A DNA stretch of 64,000 nucleotides from Armigeres subalbatus (taxonomy: Eukaryota; Arthropoda; Insecta; Diptera; Culicidae), in contig NC_085139.1 in NCBI RefSeq assembly GCF_024139115.2, forward strand, positions 4,063,533-4,127,532, read 5' to 3'. Shown one piece after another: positions 33,509 through 45,284 of the stretch. The translations under genes and the position numbers were made by a program. Within the stretch, counting starts at the first letter, position 1; each line of letters opens with the position of its first letter. Under the pieces are notes generated by a model. That model was not told the origin of the DNA. It made no database searches and saw only the letters and a program-made list of their open reading frames with translations.

Positions 33509-33977
33509 AGCTAAGCTAAAGCTAAGCTAAAGCTAAGCTGCTAAGCTAAAGCTAAGCTTAAAGCTAAGCTAAGCTAAGCTAAAGCTAAGCTAAAGCTAAG
33601 CTAAAGCTAGCTAAAGCTAAGCTAAAGCTAAGCTAAAGCTAACTAAGCTAAAGCTAGCTAAAAGCTAAGCTAAAGCTGCTAAAGCTAAGCTAAAGCTAAG
33701 CTAAAGCTAGCTAAAGCTAAGCTAAAGCTAAGCTAAAGCTAAGCTAAAAGCTTGCTAAAGCTAAGCTTAAAGCTAAGCTAAAGCTAAGCTAAAGCTAGCT
33801 GAGCTAAAGCTAAAGCTAAGCTAAAGCTAAGCTAAAGCTAAGCTAAAGTTGCTAAGCCAAGCTAAAGCTAAGCTAAAGCTAAGCTAAAGCTAAGCTAAAG
33901 CTAAGCTAAAGCTAAGCTAAAGCTAAGCTAAAGCTAAGCTAAAGCTAAGCTAAACCTAAGCTAAAGCTAAGCTAAAG
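33508..33977. repeat. 11 bp AAGCTAAGCTA satellite, about 43 copies
   Basis: Tandem AAGCTAAGCTA units, rich in AGCT (with a few AAGCTT), start directly where the 23 bp array ends. Single-base and few-base indels interrupt it. Nothing is coded. Confidence 0.95.
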
Positions 33978-36100
33978 ATATTTTTTTTCAAAAGCAAATA
34001 AAACCGATTTAAACAAAATTTGGTCTCGCAGTTTTGCCATCATAAATTTTAATTTTAATTTAGTTTTAAGAGGTTGTATATTTCGTCACTTCGTTTGAAT
34101 AAAATAAAAATACTTGTACGGACGTGGCCAAATACATGTGAAATAACAAGTTTAAGTCTTCACTTATGTTGACAAGGTCTGTAATTTTAATGGAAATGCT
34201 CAGTTCTACAACACTTTCTATGATTTTATTGTGCTATAATATTATGCTATGTCGGTAGTCAATAAAGAGTGCACATCATAATGAAAAAAAAAAACAAGAA
34301 TAAATAAAAAGTAGGAAGAAAACTTGGCAAGTGCCATTGGATTTATGTAACTCGAAAATTTATTTTTACTATTGGTCCTAGCCTTTCGCGTGCGGCCATC
34401 GATGATGACGACGGAGGAAAACATTTGGCTTCAAACGAAATTGCCTTTCAAAACTTTCCTCATGAACTGTCAGTGAGATGGCTTTGTATCGTGTTGTGTT
34501 GCAGAAGGCATGCCCTTGAAAAGGCCGGTGCAGTTATTTTCCGTTGGTTACTGAACCGGTCGCCTTTTTTCTTTCTTGTTCGAAATTAGATGCTTGTCAT
34601 GCGGCGAGGGTGTGCATCGCATATTAGCAAAAGACAATCAATCGATCGAGAAAAGGTTAACGTGTTTCGAGGTTAGAATTTGGCTTACTTGCACGAATTG
34701 GTGACAGGCGTCAACGGACGTCAGCCACGGACGGGTGACGTCCATATAGCTGCATGTTATTGTAGTTCGGGAAAAATCGAAACCAGTGCAGTCGCTTCAA
34801 TCGACAGCGAAGTAAAAAAATAAAACTGCACAGAGGTGTTACTAAAATAAAACTACATTAACATTTGTAGAGTGAGTGGACTAGTAGCGGTCCACCAATG
34901 AAATTAGTTGAAGAAGGCATGATCGAACAACGGTATAAAGTACGTTCAGAATGATTGTTTTAGTTATTCCAGGCTAAATGATTTTGAAATGTGGGAGTCT
35001 CGGAAAATTCTATATTCCGTTTCCATTTCGTTTTTAGTAAAGTTCTGGACCCTCTATTCTAAAGGAACGATTAAATTTTCATCTCTCCGTCATCATGTCG
35101 TTAACTTTTTTTTTAAATTGATTACCCTAAATGCAAATTGTTCTATTTGTATAGAAAAGCTAATTTGTAAACCATTTACGTCAATTTTAAATGTTGGCAT
35201 ATTTTTTGGTTTTTCCGTTAAAAAAAGGGGGATTTGTACAATCCTTTTATTAATTTTCCAAAGCATGGTGTCCTACCATTGGTTGATCGTTGAAGAATCC
35301 GCTAATGTTTCCTCTACCCTAGATAAGCACATATATAATGCCTAGCGCGCGCGTAAACTAGAATGTGCAATTTAGTGGTTCCCCGTCGCTGCACCGCACA
35401 TGCAGCAAACGGAGAGCGCAAAATTTGCGATGCACCCGCCCCGGCTGGCCATGGGTAGGGGAGGAGGAATGCTAAATTTAGTGATGCCTATTTGAGGCAC
35501 TCGCCGTGTCTTCGGACTTTCCAATGGGGTGCTTCTTCTCCTTATCTTTGGGTTTTAGTTGGCTTCGATCTGTTGCTCCGATCTATTTATCCGATTTGTT
35601 TTTTGCCAAAAAAAAAAGTGCAGACGTTGGACGATATATGAACTTGGAAGACGGCTGCCGTCAAATTGGTATAAAAACAACTTAAATTTTCTTGCTTATT
35701 TGCAATAGCTATGTATTATTTTTTTGTAATTTTCAATTTTCAGCAATGGGGTGTAAATTAGTAGAATCAATTGAAAGGCAGATTAAGAGAAAGTTTGTCA
35801 CAAAGATGAACCGTGTCTACCAATATTTGAGAGTTCAAATAATAAGTGTTGCGCTGTATTAAACATTTGGGCTTTTGAAATAAACTAGTCGATACAATGG
35901 AATGTAACATCCCTTACTGAAATATAAAAAAAACTGATTCACAAATAAACAATTCGTTAAAAATATAGCGGAAGGATAAAAACTATCAATCGAAATTTGA
36001 CACTACTGCAATATTTGTTAAATTGCAGAATCATTGCTTACGTGTCGAATAAATTCTCAAAAGAATATCCTGTAAGAATTCCAAATATTTTTTTGGGGAA
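33978..36100. other. Unique segment with moderate GC islands
   Basis: About 2.1 kb without recognised transposons. Islands at 34380-34830 and 35345-35600 are less AT-rich and may be regulatory or exonic. The ORF at 34989-35345 is AT-driven and shows no domain. No gene is claimed. Confidence 0.35.
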
Positions 36101-36164
36101 AATTTGAAAGTATTTCCCAGTGGTATTGAAAAGAATGTTTCAAGTAGATCGATTAGTATTTTTT

Positions 36165-36260
36165 TTATTAAAGTCGCCTCGCCACATCTTGATATTAAAT
36201 GGACCATCGAGTTAGGGAGAGATCAAGGAATGGAAAGAAAATTGAAAGGGGTCCAACAAT
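36165..36260. mobile_element. Fragment of the pogo-like MITE family
   Basis: GCCACATCTTGATATTAAAT through GAGATCAAGGAATGGAAAGA follows the reverse complement of the right end of the 49495-49848 element for about 90 bp and then stops. Confidence 0.6.
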
Positions 36261-36588
36261 ATAGAAAATCGCGTGTTCTTCATATTTGTTCCAATTTGGT
36301 TTGCTTTCAAGAACTACGTCGAGGTGTGTTTGTAGTGTGGCAAGATCAAGATGCATTGCGGTATATGCTTGTTCTCTCTATTTCAGTCGGTCTTGAAATC
36401 AACGATAAACGATCAAATTTGTCAACGATCACCTTGTCATTTCCATCTCCTCCATGTGTCATATGAGAGTCATTTTCACTACATTTATGTTGATTTTTCC
36501 TTTGGAATTTCTTCCTCAGGGTGGTGGTCTTGTGGTCAAGTGAGAATTCACTTTGCTTAATGAAGTTTAATTAGTATCCATCGATTAT

Positions 36589-36639
36589 GAGCACTAGCTC
36601 GACATGTGTAATAGCTGAACACATGTCGAGCTAGTGCTC
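36589..36639. repeat. Perfect 20 bp hairpin
   Basis: Arm 36589-36608 (GAGCACTAGCTCGACATGTG) is exactly complementary to 36620-36639 with an 11-base loop. There is no T-run after it. It may be a tiny foldback insertion. Confidence 0.75.
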
Positions 36640-36963
36640 AAAGTTTCGCTATATTATTCTCCATGCATTATCTGCTAGCCCATCGTTCTAGCTGACTGGA
36701 GTACCATAATAATTTTGCTTCTTTCCTTCTATACTTCACAGAAAAAAATCGATCAGTATTTCAGATTGCGTCTTGGGTTGCGTGATATATTAGACATCTT
36801 TCGCTGTAAGTTCTGATCCAGATCAGGAAGTAATTGTAGAAAAAATGCTTTTCAGCGAGTCTGGGGACGTTTTTGAGCCAGATGGTATGCTTCTTCTCAG
36901 CCAATCCCACTGTTGCAGTAAGTTCTTAGCAACAATCTGCAGACATGAACTATTTCGTCTAAG

Positions 36964-37867
36964 GTAGGTATTAGAGTGGGGCGTCATGGTCATTTTTTCA
37001 AATCAATGGTTTTTCGAAGCCATTCTGGGTTCTGAACAACTCTGCAGAATTTGGGACCGATTGGTTGCTTCCTCGCTTTCCGCATCGCGTTTGAAGTTTG
37101 TATGGAAATTAGTATGGGAGAACGTATATTTTTGCATTTCTACTACTAGAGGTTTCAGTTCATCGTTAACCAAGTGGCACATTGCGTTAAAGTATAACCC
37201 AAAGGATGCCGAAAACTTTGCTGAAGAAGGCAGGTTGCTTGAACGTCCACGAAAAAAGTTATAACGCTTAGATAATTGAGTGTTCAAACCATATGCAAAA
37301 AATCGTTTATTCTGCCAGCACTGCTGTACTACGTAGACCAATAATTTAACTGAGTGTTATTTCAAAATAATTGATCTTATAGGGCTTTAGAGCTAATGGG
37401 AGCTATCCGGAATCATTTCACAAAGAAAAAAATCCGACGAGAAGGAAGATGGTTTTTGGCCTTCGATAACCATAGGTTGTCCGGTAGTGCTGGCAGAAAC
37501 ATTGATTTCTTGCATATGGTTTACACAATCAATTTTCGAAACGTAATAACATTTTTTGTAGACCTTCCAGCTACGTACCTTCTTCGGCAAAGTCTTTCGG
37601 CATCTTCCAGACTATATGCTAACGTATTGAGTCACGTGATTGATGATAAATTGAAGCCGCTAAGAGCAAAAATGTAAAAAAGTACGTTTTCCCATACTAA
37701 TCTCCATGTAAATTTAAAACGCGATGCGGCATGCGAGGTTGCAACCAATCGAGCCCATATTTTGCACAGTTGATTGGGGTCCCAAAACGATTCAGAAAAA
37801 CCTTGATCTCACTTGATCGGACGAAGTTTGCGTTTTCCATACAACTGCGCCCCACTCTAGTAGGTAT
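36964..37867. mobile_element. 888 bp non-coding element with 8 bp TSD
   Basis: The element 36972-37859 starts TAGAGTGGGGCG and ends with its complement. The exact 8 bp GTAGGTAT flanks it (36964-36971 and 37860-37867). The outer about 130 bp on each side are related inverted sequence (shared GATTGGTTGCAACCTCGC-like and CCGCATCGCGTTT blocks). No transposase frame is present. The 8 bp duplication points to a hAT-like mover. A second, truncated copy is at 43854-44450. Confidence 0.85.
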
Positions 37868-38884
37868 TTGTAGTTTAAGTTGAACGGAATATATAATCAA
37901 TTCAATTGCGGATCACTGTATAGATTCACATTCAGCTCGAAAAACAATGACATGCGAAATTTCTCCTCTAACGATAACGCTCTACAATGCATGACAGTGG
38001 AACAATCGGTCACTCGGCGACGGCGGCAATGATGTTCTTCGTCCACTGTGGTCACTTCTCGTATCTGTTAATACAAAGTTTTTAACTCTGAGAATTTCTA
38101 GTAAATATCATAAAGAATAGTTTTAAGGAAGTTTAGAAGAATAAAAGTTAGATAAATGCTAGAATAAAACTTTATGTAGCACAATATATTTTGAAATTGA
38201 ATGCTCTTGAATTTCATTTAGATCAATGACCCATAAATGGAAATTATTAAAAAAAACTCAGCTCGGTAATATTTATTTACTGATTTTATTCGGTAAAAGA
38301 AAATTTGTATCAAAATAATTTTCTGAATCCTGCAATATATTTTACCGATGTTCCAGTAGTTTAAAATAGAATACTGAGTTTCGGTAGCATGTATTACCGA
38401 TCTACTCTGGTCTAAGAAAACATTGTGCACTTGTCAAAAATTAACCGATGCCTCAGTAAAATTCAACGTGCCTTACTGAGCACCCAGTACAATAAAGTAC
38501 CGGTTTTCAAATTGCAAATTATTTAAGGTGGCCCACAAACGGAGACATTTCCGTACAGTCCGATTTAAATATGATTTTTTGCGCTCGTATTTAGGACAGT
38601 CGGTAAAAATGCGGTCTTAATTGAACACAAAGGTAAGGTACAAACATTTTTTGTTAATATATATTCAAGTACAAGTCAATATTCACTTGCTGGTTTGGTG
38701 ATATAATTTAAACCAATTACTTACAGGAAATTGATAGGAAGCGCATCTGGCTGGTCAGCTTAGTCGTAACCACTTCATATATTGTTTATCCTGAGATTTA
38801 TTTCATTAAAACTACTAGCTGTTTAAAACTTCAAACAAATAGACATTTGAAGTATTGTATTCTTCAGATTCATGATAGATAATA
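37868..38884. other. Unassigned stretch with TACCGAG-type repeat remnants
   Basis: No gene. Between 38260 and 38510, words such as CAGCTCGGTAATATTTATTTACTGA, TTTACCGATG and CAGTAAAATTCAACG suggest a decayed inverted-repeat element. Related ACCGAGCTCGGTAAAAC sequence is at 39595. Confidence 0.4.
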
Positions 38885-39079
38885 CAGTCAAACCTCCATG
38901 AGTCGATGTTCTATGACTCGATATCGACTCATGGAAGCAAATTATTCCATATCAAAAATATTTTCTGGGTTACTGTGATGGTCCCTCCAAACAGCTTTCT
39001 GACAATTTTCTATTGCACATCTCGATATTTCCATGAGTCGATGGTTCCTTCAATATCGACTCATGAAGGTTTGACTGTA
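38883..39079. mobile_element. 193 bp pogo-like MITE
   Basis: The element 38885-39077 begins CAGTCAAACCTCCATGAGTC and ends in GACTCATGAAGGTTTGACTG, flanked by TA on both sides. CAGT termini and a TA target fit pogo-type Tc1/mariner. The motif GAGTCGATGTTCTATGACTC parallels ATCTCGATGTTCTATATCTC in the 49.5 kb element, so the families are related. Confidence 0.88.
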
Positions 39080-39146
39080 AATAAATTTAAAATTAATTTC
39101 AAACATTGTTGTTTTCTTATTATTATCTGATCTCTCCCTTACTCAG

Positions 39147-39440
39147 GCCATCTGGAAGACGCTCTCAGTCGAACCAATTCTCGAGCACGACGATACGTCA
39201 TCTCGTCCCTTACGCCAAATGCCCGGATGAGCAGCCAAAATTCCCTGATCCCGAATCTAGGGCCCTTTCCATCCTTAAATATTGTAGACTAACCTCAAGT
39301 CACCACGAGTACGCTGGCTCCTACCCCTCTTCTACTAACTGAAAAAAATATTGCATTGATTGTACATATCACAAAGAAACACGGCTACGTAAAGTGTTAT
39401 ACACGCCTGGGCCTACCAAATAAACGATCTTGGAAAAAAT
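39147..39440 (+). other. Possible terminal exon
   Basis: A long pyrimidine tract (39113-39141) ends in ACTCAG, a good 3' splice site. One downstream frame stays open for 64 codons to a TGA at 39340, reading RHLVPYAKCPDEQPKFPDPE in part. AATAAA follows at 39419. I recognise no family. It could be the last exon of a host gene or of a transposon, or chance. Confidence 0.25.
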
Positions 39441-39589
39441 AATCGTTTATTACCGGGCCTTTTGCAGAACTCCTCAGTATATTTTTCACAGACCCACTCT
39501 CTAACATTAATTCATATTTCGTCACCAGAGATGCAGTAAGTTTTTGAACTAGACAGCTACCGAGAGCTCAGCTGTTGAGAAATCGGTAA

Positions 39590-39789
39590 TTCGATAACCG
39601 AGCTCGGTAAAACGGATTAAGTGTGAAAGAATTCAACAAGATAGGAATTGATGGAAATAATGACATTTGTCTTCCTAAAGTGCTATTTTGACCTATCTTA
39701 TGTACTTTTCATAATACATTTTATAATGCACGAGAAAGCCATCCTCACCGCTAGGGGGATTAATTTTTTTTTTTCATAGGATTGATGCA
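39590..39789 (-). mobile_element. Isolated left end of the GCCTTTCTCGT composite family
   Basis: Read on the minus strand, 39728-39775 gives an A-run, ATTAATCCCCCTAGCGGTGA, then GGATGGCTTTCTCGT, matching the left end at 19615-19665. Only the end is present. The far border at about 39590 is a guess. Confidence 0.5.
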
Positions 39790-40200
39790 TGCTCTAAAAT
39801 TAAGATAGGGGAAGTGCATGCTGCATAAGAAGGAATCATATCATCCAGGGCTTGGCTTGCCTTTTGCCGGGCAAATGTATTCGTTGCAAGAAGGGATCAT
39901 ATTTTTCCTTGCCTTATACCGAGCAGATGATTGGATTAAAAAAAGCAAACATATATTTTCTTGCCTACTGCCGGAAAATGCAGAGATCATATTTTTCCTT
40001 TTCTTAAGCCGAGCAAAATTCTCGAAAATAAAGAAGGAATCATATCTTTTGCTTTCTGACGAGGAAATGCACCCTTTGGATACAGATATCACACATTCCC
40101 TTGCTATAAACCAAGTAAATACCAGCATCAAAAAAGGAACCATATTCAATCTTACTGTTCCCGAAGGAAACCACAATTTTATAGCAGCCAATTAATTTTG
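39790..40200. repeat. GAAGGAATCATATTTTTCC minisatellite, left part
   Basis: Imperfect units of about 55-65 bp contain AAGAAGGRATCATATTTTTC and CCTTGCCTTATRCCGRGCAA. The same family lies at 43085-43300 and 51740-51960. The BEL-related segment at 40200-43082 interrupts it. Open frames on both strands are repeat artefacts. Confidence 0.65.
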
Positions 40201-40459
40201 ACAACGCTTAAACTAGAATTTTATTTATTTATTTTATTAACAACTCCAGTGCCGCTTAATTCATGTGTACTTTGACAGCAACCACGATTGATACCGTTGA
40301 CGACTACGTCTGTAACGCACTTCCTTCGGAGCTTACGCTTCTTGTTGAAAATATTCGATCTGAACGCTGGATCTTTGTTTGCGTAACCGATTGTTCCTAC
40401 TTCGGAAAGTTTAGAAACTCTTGCCTCAATGTTACCTGTATCCTCGATCGTTTTTTCTT

Positions 40460-41841
40460 TTAATTCCCCGACTTCTTTGGCAACGGCGGTTTATTCAAGT
40501 TTATCGTTACACCAGCTTTCTTCACTATGGTGACTTTATCGTTTTCTAGTTGAGGATGCCCTAGATAATAACCAGCTGTTGCCCTTATTGATTGTTTAGG
40601 CCCATAAATCGTCCATCCAAGATTGGTACGCACAGCGATAGGTTCTAATAATTCACCTGCCCTTCCATCAGTTGGTACAAACGTATGAATATTGTTAGCT
40701 CCGATTAATAATTGCGGTTGTCCATTGTAGGATTCAATGAAGCCCTCGCAAGTGTTTATACTGTGCGGCAAGCTCCTTATAGTCCAGTTTTTGGTGAGGA
40801 AGTTTCAACTTTTCAACCGTGTGGACAGTATGCAGTAACATCTTGGCGTTGGTTCCGGAATTTGTGTTGGATACACATAGCCTAATCCTTTGAGACTCTT
40901 CCACTCCATGAATCCTCCATGAATAGTTAGCCGCTCTGGCTCTCCACGGCACCTAGATGATCAGCTAGCTTTTCATCAATAAGCAGCTTCTTAAAGCTTG
41001 CACATTGCCTTATATGATGGTTTGTGGATTGACAAAGTCTACACGAGGCCATCCTTTTATGTTCAGATACTCTACTGAAACTGCTGACTTTGCAGTGGCG
41101 GCATGACGCATCATCTTCCTCTGAGTCATTCGTATCTTCCTCCATGCTACATTGAGTCGAATACGACTTGTTGAAGTCGAAGTCAACATTCGCTTCGCAA
41201 GCGTCGTCCACAATCTCCATCAGGAAGTCAGTAAGTGTTCGCAACGTCGTTCTCCACGACCCCTGCGATAGTGGATCCACTCTCGTTTTTCTCGATCCGG
41301 CAACTTGGCGACCAATGATTTTATTAGCAGCGGATTTACAAGGTATTGCCGCAGATCGGCGGCCTCCAGATGGTTGCAGAGTTGCTCCACCGTGTTTCCG
41401 AAAGGAACAAAGCTCCGGAGGTTGTTCGGCTTAGGGCAATTTAGCCTGTTGACCTTATCCAGAAGATTCTCAAGCAGCTGCTCCGGGCGACCGAAGTGCC
41501 GACCCAGCTTCTCGATAACCCTCGAGATCGACTCCGGCAGTAGTAGTTGACCAGATACCAGCTCAAGGGGGTCACCTTCGAGCGCTTCCTGTAGTCTCAT
41601 CAGGTTCTCGTGATTCATGTAGCCACAGGCATCATTTGATTTTATAGGCCGCGTAAAACAGTGGCCACTGCGTTGGTTTTCCTGATAACGAAGCTTGTAC
41701 GTTAGACCATTCCTTGCGGCCAACTAAGCCTTTGTAGGTCGAGTCTGCTGTAGTCCCAGCCTGTCTTGGCTTACTTTCACCAACAGCTTCCTGATCTTCC
41801 CGCGAATTGTGCGTGATTTGGCTCCTGTTGGGAATAGTCAC
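40460..41841 (-). pseudogene. BEL/Pao retrotransposon gag-protease remnant
   Basis: Read leftward from 41841, this is a BEL/Pao polyprotein start in at least four frames. It has SGKPTQWPLFYAAY and ACGYMNHENLMRLQEAL of the gag core, then LLENLLDKVNRL and KSLVAKLPDREKREW. A CX2CX4HX4C zinc knuckle (CRLCQSTNHHIRQC, near 41030) follows, then a protease-like tail with LKLPHQKLDY and QPQLLIGANN. The Asp-Ser-Gly part of the protease is missing at a junction near 40945. Reverse transcriptase and integrase are absent. It is inactive. Confidence 0.85.
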
Positions 41842-42062
41842 ATCAAAATACTTTTTGATAGCAGATTCTTTTTGATCAGCTTCAAAGCTATAATTAATAA
41901 ATTTATTATTTAATTACAATATTAATTCATATCCAAAGCTATAATTAATAAATTTATTATTGGGGTTCTAGTATTATAATTTAGCGGCTTTTTTTTTACT
42001 ATAATATTCTTCAACTTTTCCGTCTTGCCAGTTTCACCAATCAGCTTGTACTTTCTTAACAC
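41826..42062. repeat. LTR-like direct repeat, left copy
   Basis: It starts TGTTGGGAATAGTCACATCA and shares TTGATCAGCTTCAAAGCT, an AATTAATAAATTTATTATT block and TAATATTCTTCAACTTTTCC with 42868-43082. Part is duplicated internally and the TTCCCAACA end is lost. It abuts the BEL gag fragment. Confidence 0.65.
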
Positions 42063-42139
42063 CCCCGAACGTGACACTGGTAACCAGCCAAATATTTGTT
42101 GTTCAATTGCCATGGAATAACTCCTTCAACAGCCACCGA

Positions 42140-42860
42140 TCACTTGTCGTATTCGCTGTAGTGATGTGCGTACTGTTTACCAATAGTATTCGATATACAG
42201 GTTCCGGCACTAATACCTCCTGGGTCGAAAATAACAAACAAACCGTATAATTCGCATTGCCATACGAGCCATTTGCATTCATTCAGCGTGATGTACGAAA
42301 GTAGTTTTGATGTTTGATTTCCTGTACTTTTGGAAAGGAACGGTTCATGATTAGTGATTTGTTGGAGAGTATTAAAATGTTTGTGATCATCAATTGGTTT
42401 AATCTTGCAGCTAGTGATGTTCTTGCGATCATTTATCTTAACCGTGGATAATCCCGTGGTTGTGATTTGTTCATGCAAAGATGCATAAAATGAAGAACCA
42501 GCAGCCGATGTTGTTTTTTCGAGTGCTGTTCCAATTTCCCGCAGAAGTTTATGATAAACGGACTGTGCTTTTCCGTAATTAGATTCGATTCCAGCAACAC
42601 TTGTGACGTCAGCTCTATTCTTCGATGAAACATTTGCACACGTATTAGAAAGTGAATGCAAGACCACCTTTGATTCGGTTATTTCAATAATTTTGACGTT
42701 CTGCAGCAAATTCTGACTGGATCTTATCTGCAGCTTTCTTAAATTCCTCTTCTATTTCCAATAGGCTCTGTTGATAGTCGTGTTCTCTATCCTCGTACTC
42801 CATTTTCCATAACTTTAGACGCTCCATAGTGCGCCTTTCTATCACATTAGCTAGAATTTT
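42140..42860 (-). pseudogene. Coding-like segment between LTR-like repeats
   Basis: Reading leftward, 42860-42700 gives a charged coiled-coil-like stretch (ERRTMERLKLWKMEYEDREH). A second frame opens at 42709 and runs 189 codons to 42140, with no family recognised. It lies between the two direct repeats and may be the gag N-terminus or another part of the BEL-like element, rearranged. Function is unknown. Confidence 0.4.
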
Positions 42861-42867
42861 TGAAGTT

Positions 42868-43082
42868 TGTTGGGAATAGTCACATCAAAATACTTTTGAT
42901 CAGCTTCAAAGCTGTAATTAATTAATTTATTATTCACTTGCAATAATAATTCATATCCAAAACTTACATTCTAGTATTACAATTTAGCGGACCTTTTTTC
43001 CCAACATACTTTTCACTATAATATTCTTCAACTTTTCCGTGTTGCCAGTTTCACCAATCAGCTTGTTGAACTTTCTTAACAC
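42868..43082. repeat. LTR-like direct repeat, right copy
   Basis: The segment 42868-43006 starts TGTTGGGAA and ends TTCCCAACA, a perfect 9 bp inverted terminus of TG...CA form as expected for an LTR. The similarity to the left copy continues about 75 bp beyond it, to CTTTCTTAACAC. The continued similarity argues for a duplication that includes flanking sequence rather than a simple LTR pair. Confidence 0.6.
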
Positions 43083-43300
43083 TTACCTTCTACCTGACAA
43101 ATGCATCCTTTGGAAGAAGGGATCTTATTCTTCCTTGTCTTAATCCGAACAAATGCCTTAAGTGAAATAAGGAGCCATGCTATTTCTTGCATTATGCCGG
43201 GGAAATACATTTATTGAAAGAAGGAATCACATTTTACTTTGCCTTTTTTCGAAAAAAAAATCATCATTTGAAGATTGAAGCATATATATTTTCTTGACTT
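43083..43300. repeat. GAAGGAATCATATTTTTCC minisatellite, right part
   Basis: Units with GGAAGAAGGGATCTTATTCT and GCATTATGCCGGGGAAATAC match those at 39790-40200, on the far side of the BEL-related segment. Confidence 0.6.
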
Positions 43301-43853
43301 TCACAGGACAAAGTGTGTTTTCAAAAAGATGATACTATCTCCTGCAGAATTACCTTCATTGATTCTTATTACCTTTTTCGTGCAGGGGAATTGTGGGTAA
43401 ACCCGAAACCACGTTTTGCTGTACTTATTCAGATATTAAAAAAATAAATTTTGGTGTTACCGTAATAAGTATTATTTTACCCTGTGAATTGTCGAAACTT
43501 AGATGTGGAAAAATTCAAGTAAAATTTTCAGCAAAATTGGTTCACACGCAAGCGATCTCCAAAGTTGACCATTTTGTATGAGACATATGTACTTGTATGA
43601 AATCTCTGGCCCGGGAAACCGCTTCAAAGATTGGGAATCTGTGAAATAGATTAAGATGTCGGTTTTACCCACTTTTCCCCTAGAAGAAAAATAGTGTTTG
43701 CTCTTGATCACTTACAATTCTGCTATTCGCATTTTCCGTAATTTGTAGTTTGTTTTTGATACCTTGTCCAGGGTGATCTTGTGGCTGACTTGATGGCCAC
43801 GCTATAGTGAGTGGAAACTCAGCTAGAATGGATTTTGGATGGTGACTACCAAT
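43301..43853. other. Unassigned stretch
   Basis: No gene or bounded element was recognised. Confidence 0.4.
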
Positions 43854-44450
43854 TAGAGTGGAACATCATGGTCGTTTTTTCAAATTAATGGTTTTTCAAA
43901 ATCATTTGGGTCCCAAATAAAACTGTGCAGAATTTGAAATTTGCTGAAGAAGGTCCGTTGCTGGAACGTTCGCAAAAAAGTTATAACGCCTCGAAATTTG
44001 ATTGTTCGAGCCATATGCAAAAAAATCGTTTATTCTGCCACACTGCCGTACTACGTGGACCATTAAATTAACTGAGTGTTATTCTAAAATTATAAATCTT
44101 ATAGGGATGGGGAGTTAATTGGATTTATTCGGAATCATTTCTCAAAGTAAAAATCTGGACAAGAAGGAAGAAGGGATTTGCCCTCTAATAACCATAAGCT
44201 GCCCGGTACTGTTGGCAGAAATATTGATTTCCTGCATACGGTTTGAACAATCCATCTTCAAAGCATTAGAACATTTTTTGTAGACGTTCTAGCAACGTAC
44301 CTTCTTCAGCAAAGTCCTTCGGTATCCTTCAGTCTATGTGCAAACGTATCGAGTGACGTGATTTACGATAAATTCAAGCCGATAGAATTGAAAAATACAA
44401 AAAAGTACTTCTTCTTATATTATTTCTTATATAAATTTCAAACGTTTGAA
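43854..44450. mobile_element. Second, truncated copy of the 36972 element
   Basis: From TTAGAGTGGAACATCATGGT onward this follows 36972-37700 in the same orientation, with one deletion near 43945. It shares AAAAAAGTTATAACGC, AATCGTTTATTCTGCCA and GCAACGTACCTTCTTCAGCA. The right terminus and duplication are missing. Confidence 0.8.
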
Positions 44451-44529
44451 AAACAGCATCTCTCTAATGTTGTGAAAATTATAATAATTATAAAGAATTG
44501 AACGTATTTTGCATTAGTCCCGAAATCGG

Positions 44530-44635
44530 TGATAAGACAAATATTATGAAAAACGACCATTATGCCTACCGACATTAAGTAAAACGACCTTTGTGCCAAA
44601 CGACTTAATGCCAATTGACCTATAGCTTTCTATAT
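44530..44635. repeat. ATGCCNNNCGACC short repeat patch
   Basis: AACGACCATTATGCCTACCG, AACGACCTTTGTGCCAAACG and TTAATGCCAATTGACC are tandem variants. Related words occur at 51975-52030 and 52150-52185. Confidence 0.5.
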
Positions 44636-45284
44636 ATTAAGAAGAGCAAATTCAACTTATACCGATTTGATTCCTTAATTAAACAAAACTAGCATGCAAC
44701 AAACTTGCGTTACGCATAGAAAGTAAAGTTAAAGACACTTCCGAAGAAATTAGGATCGTTTTGAAAATTAATTTATTGGCTTTTTGGTGATAATTATACT
44801 ATTCAAAGCGGAATGGAGTAAAATGAAGGTAATGAAAATACAGATTCGATTGACACCGACTTCCGATAAAAGTAAAAAAAATTGTTATTATTTTTACCAG
44901 CGATATTTTGGGAAGTATAATTGACTTTCTCAGTTTAATGTAGTCAAAACGATGAGTTTTGTTTTGCCAGACGTTTTGGGCCGTTAATTTTAGCCTTTTT
45001 CAAGGGTAAAACTGTTTTAAAAGATTCTCTTTGGAAATTCCCAATATTTTTTTAGGGACGAAGTTTACCAAACCAAGATAAATGAGACAAATTGTGGGAT
45101 CGGTGCAATTCAAGTAACTTTCTCTAAATGAGCAAATTTTGTAAACTAAAATTTTAGCCAATTGTAGAAATCAGAATAAAAAATAAATATAACATATAAA
45201 CCCAAAAACCAAATCTCAAAAAATTATTGTGTGAAATCTTGGCATATACAATTCTGTAAGCTTTTTATAGAGATATTGTATTAA
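44636..45284. other. Unassigned AT-rich stretch
   Basis: No gene or repeat border was recognised. Confidence 0.4.
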
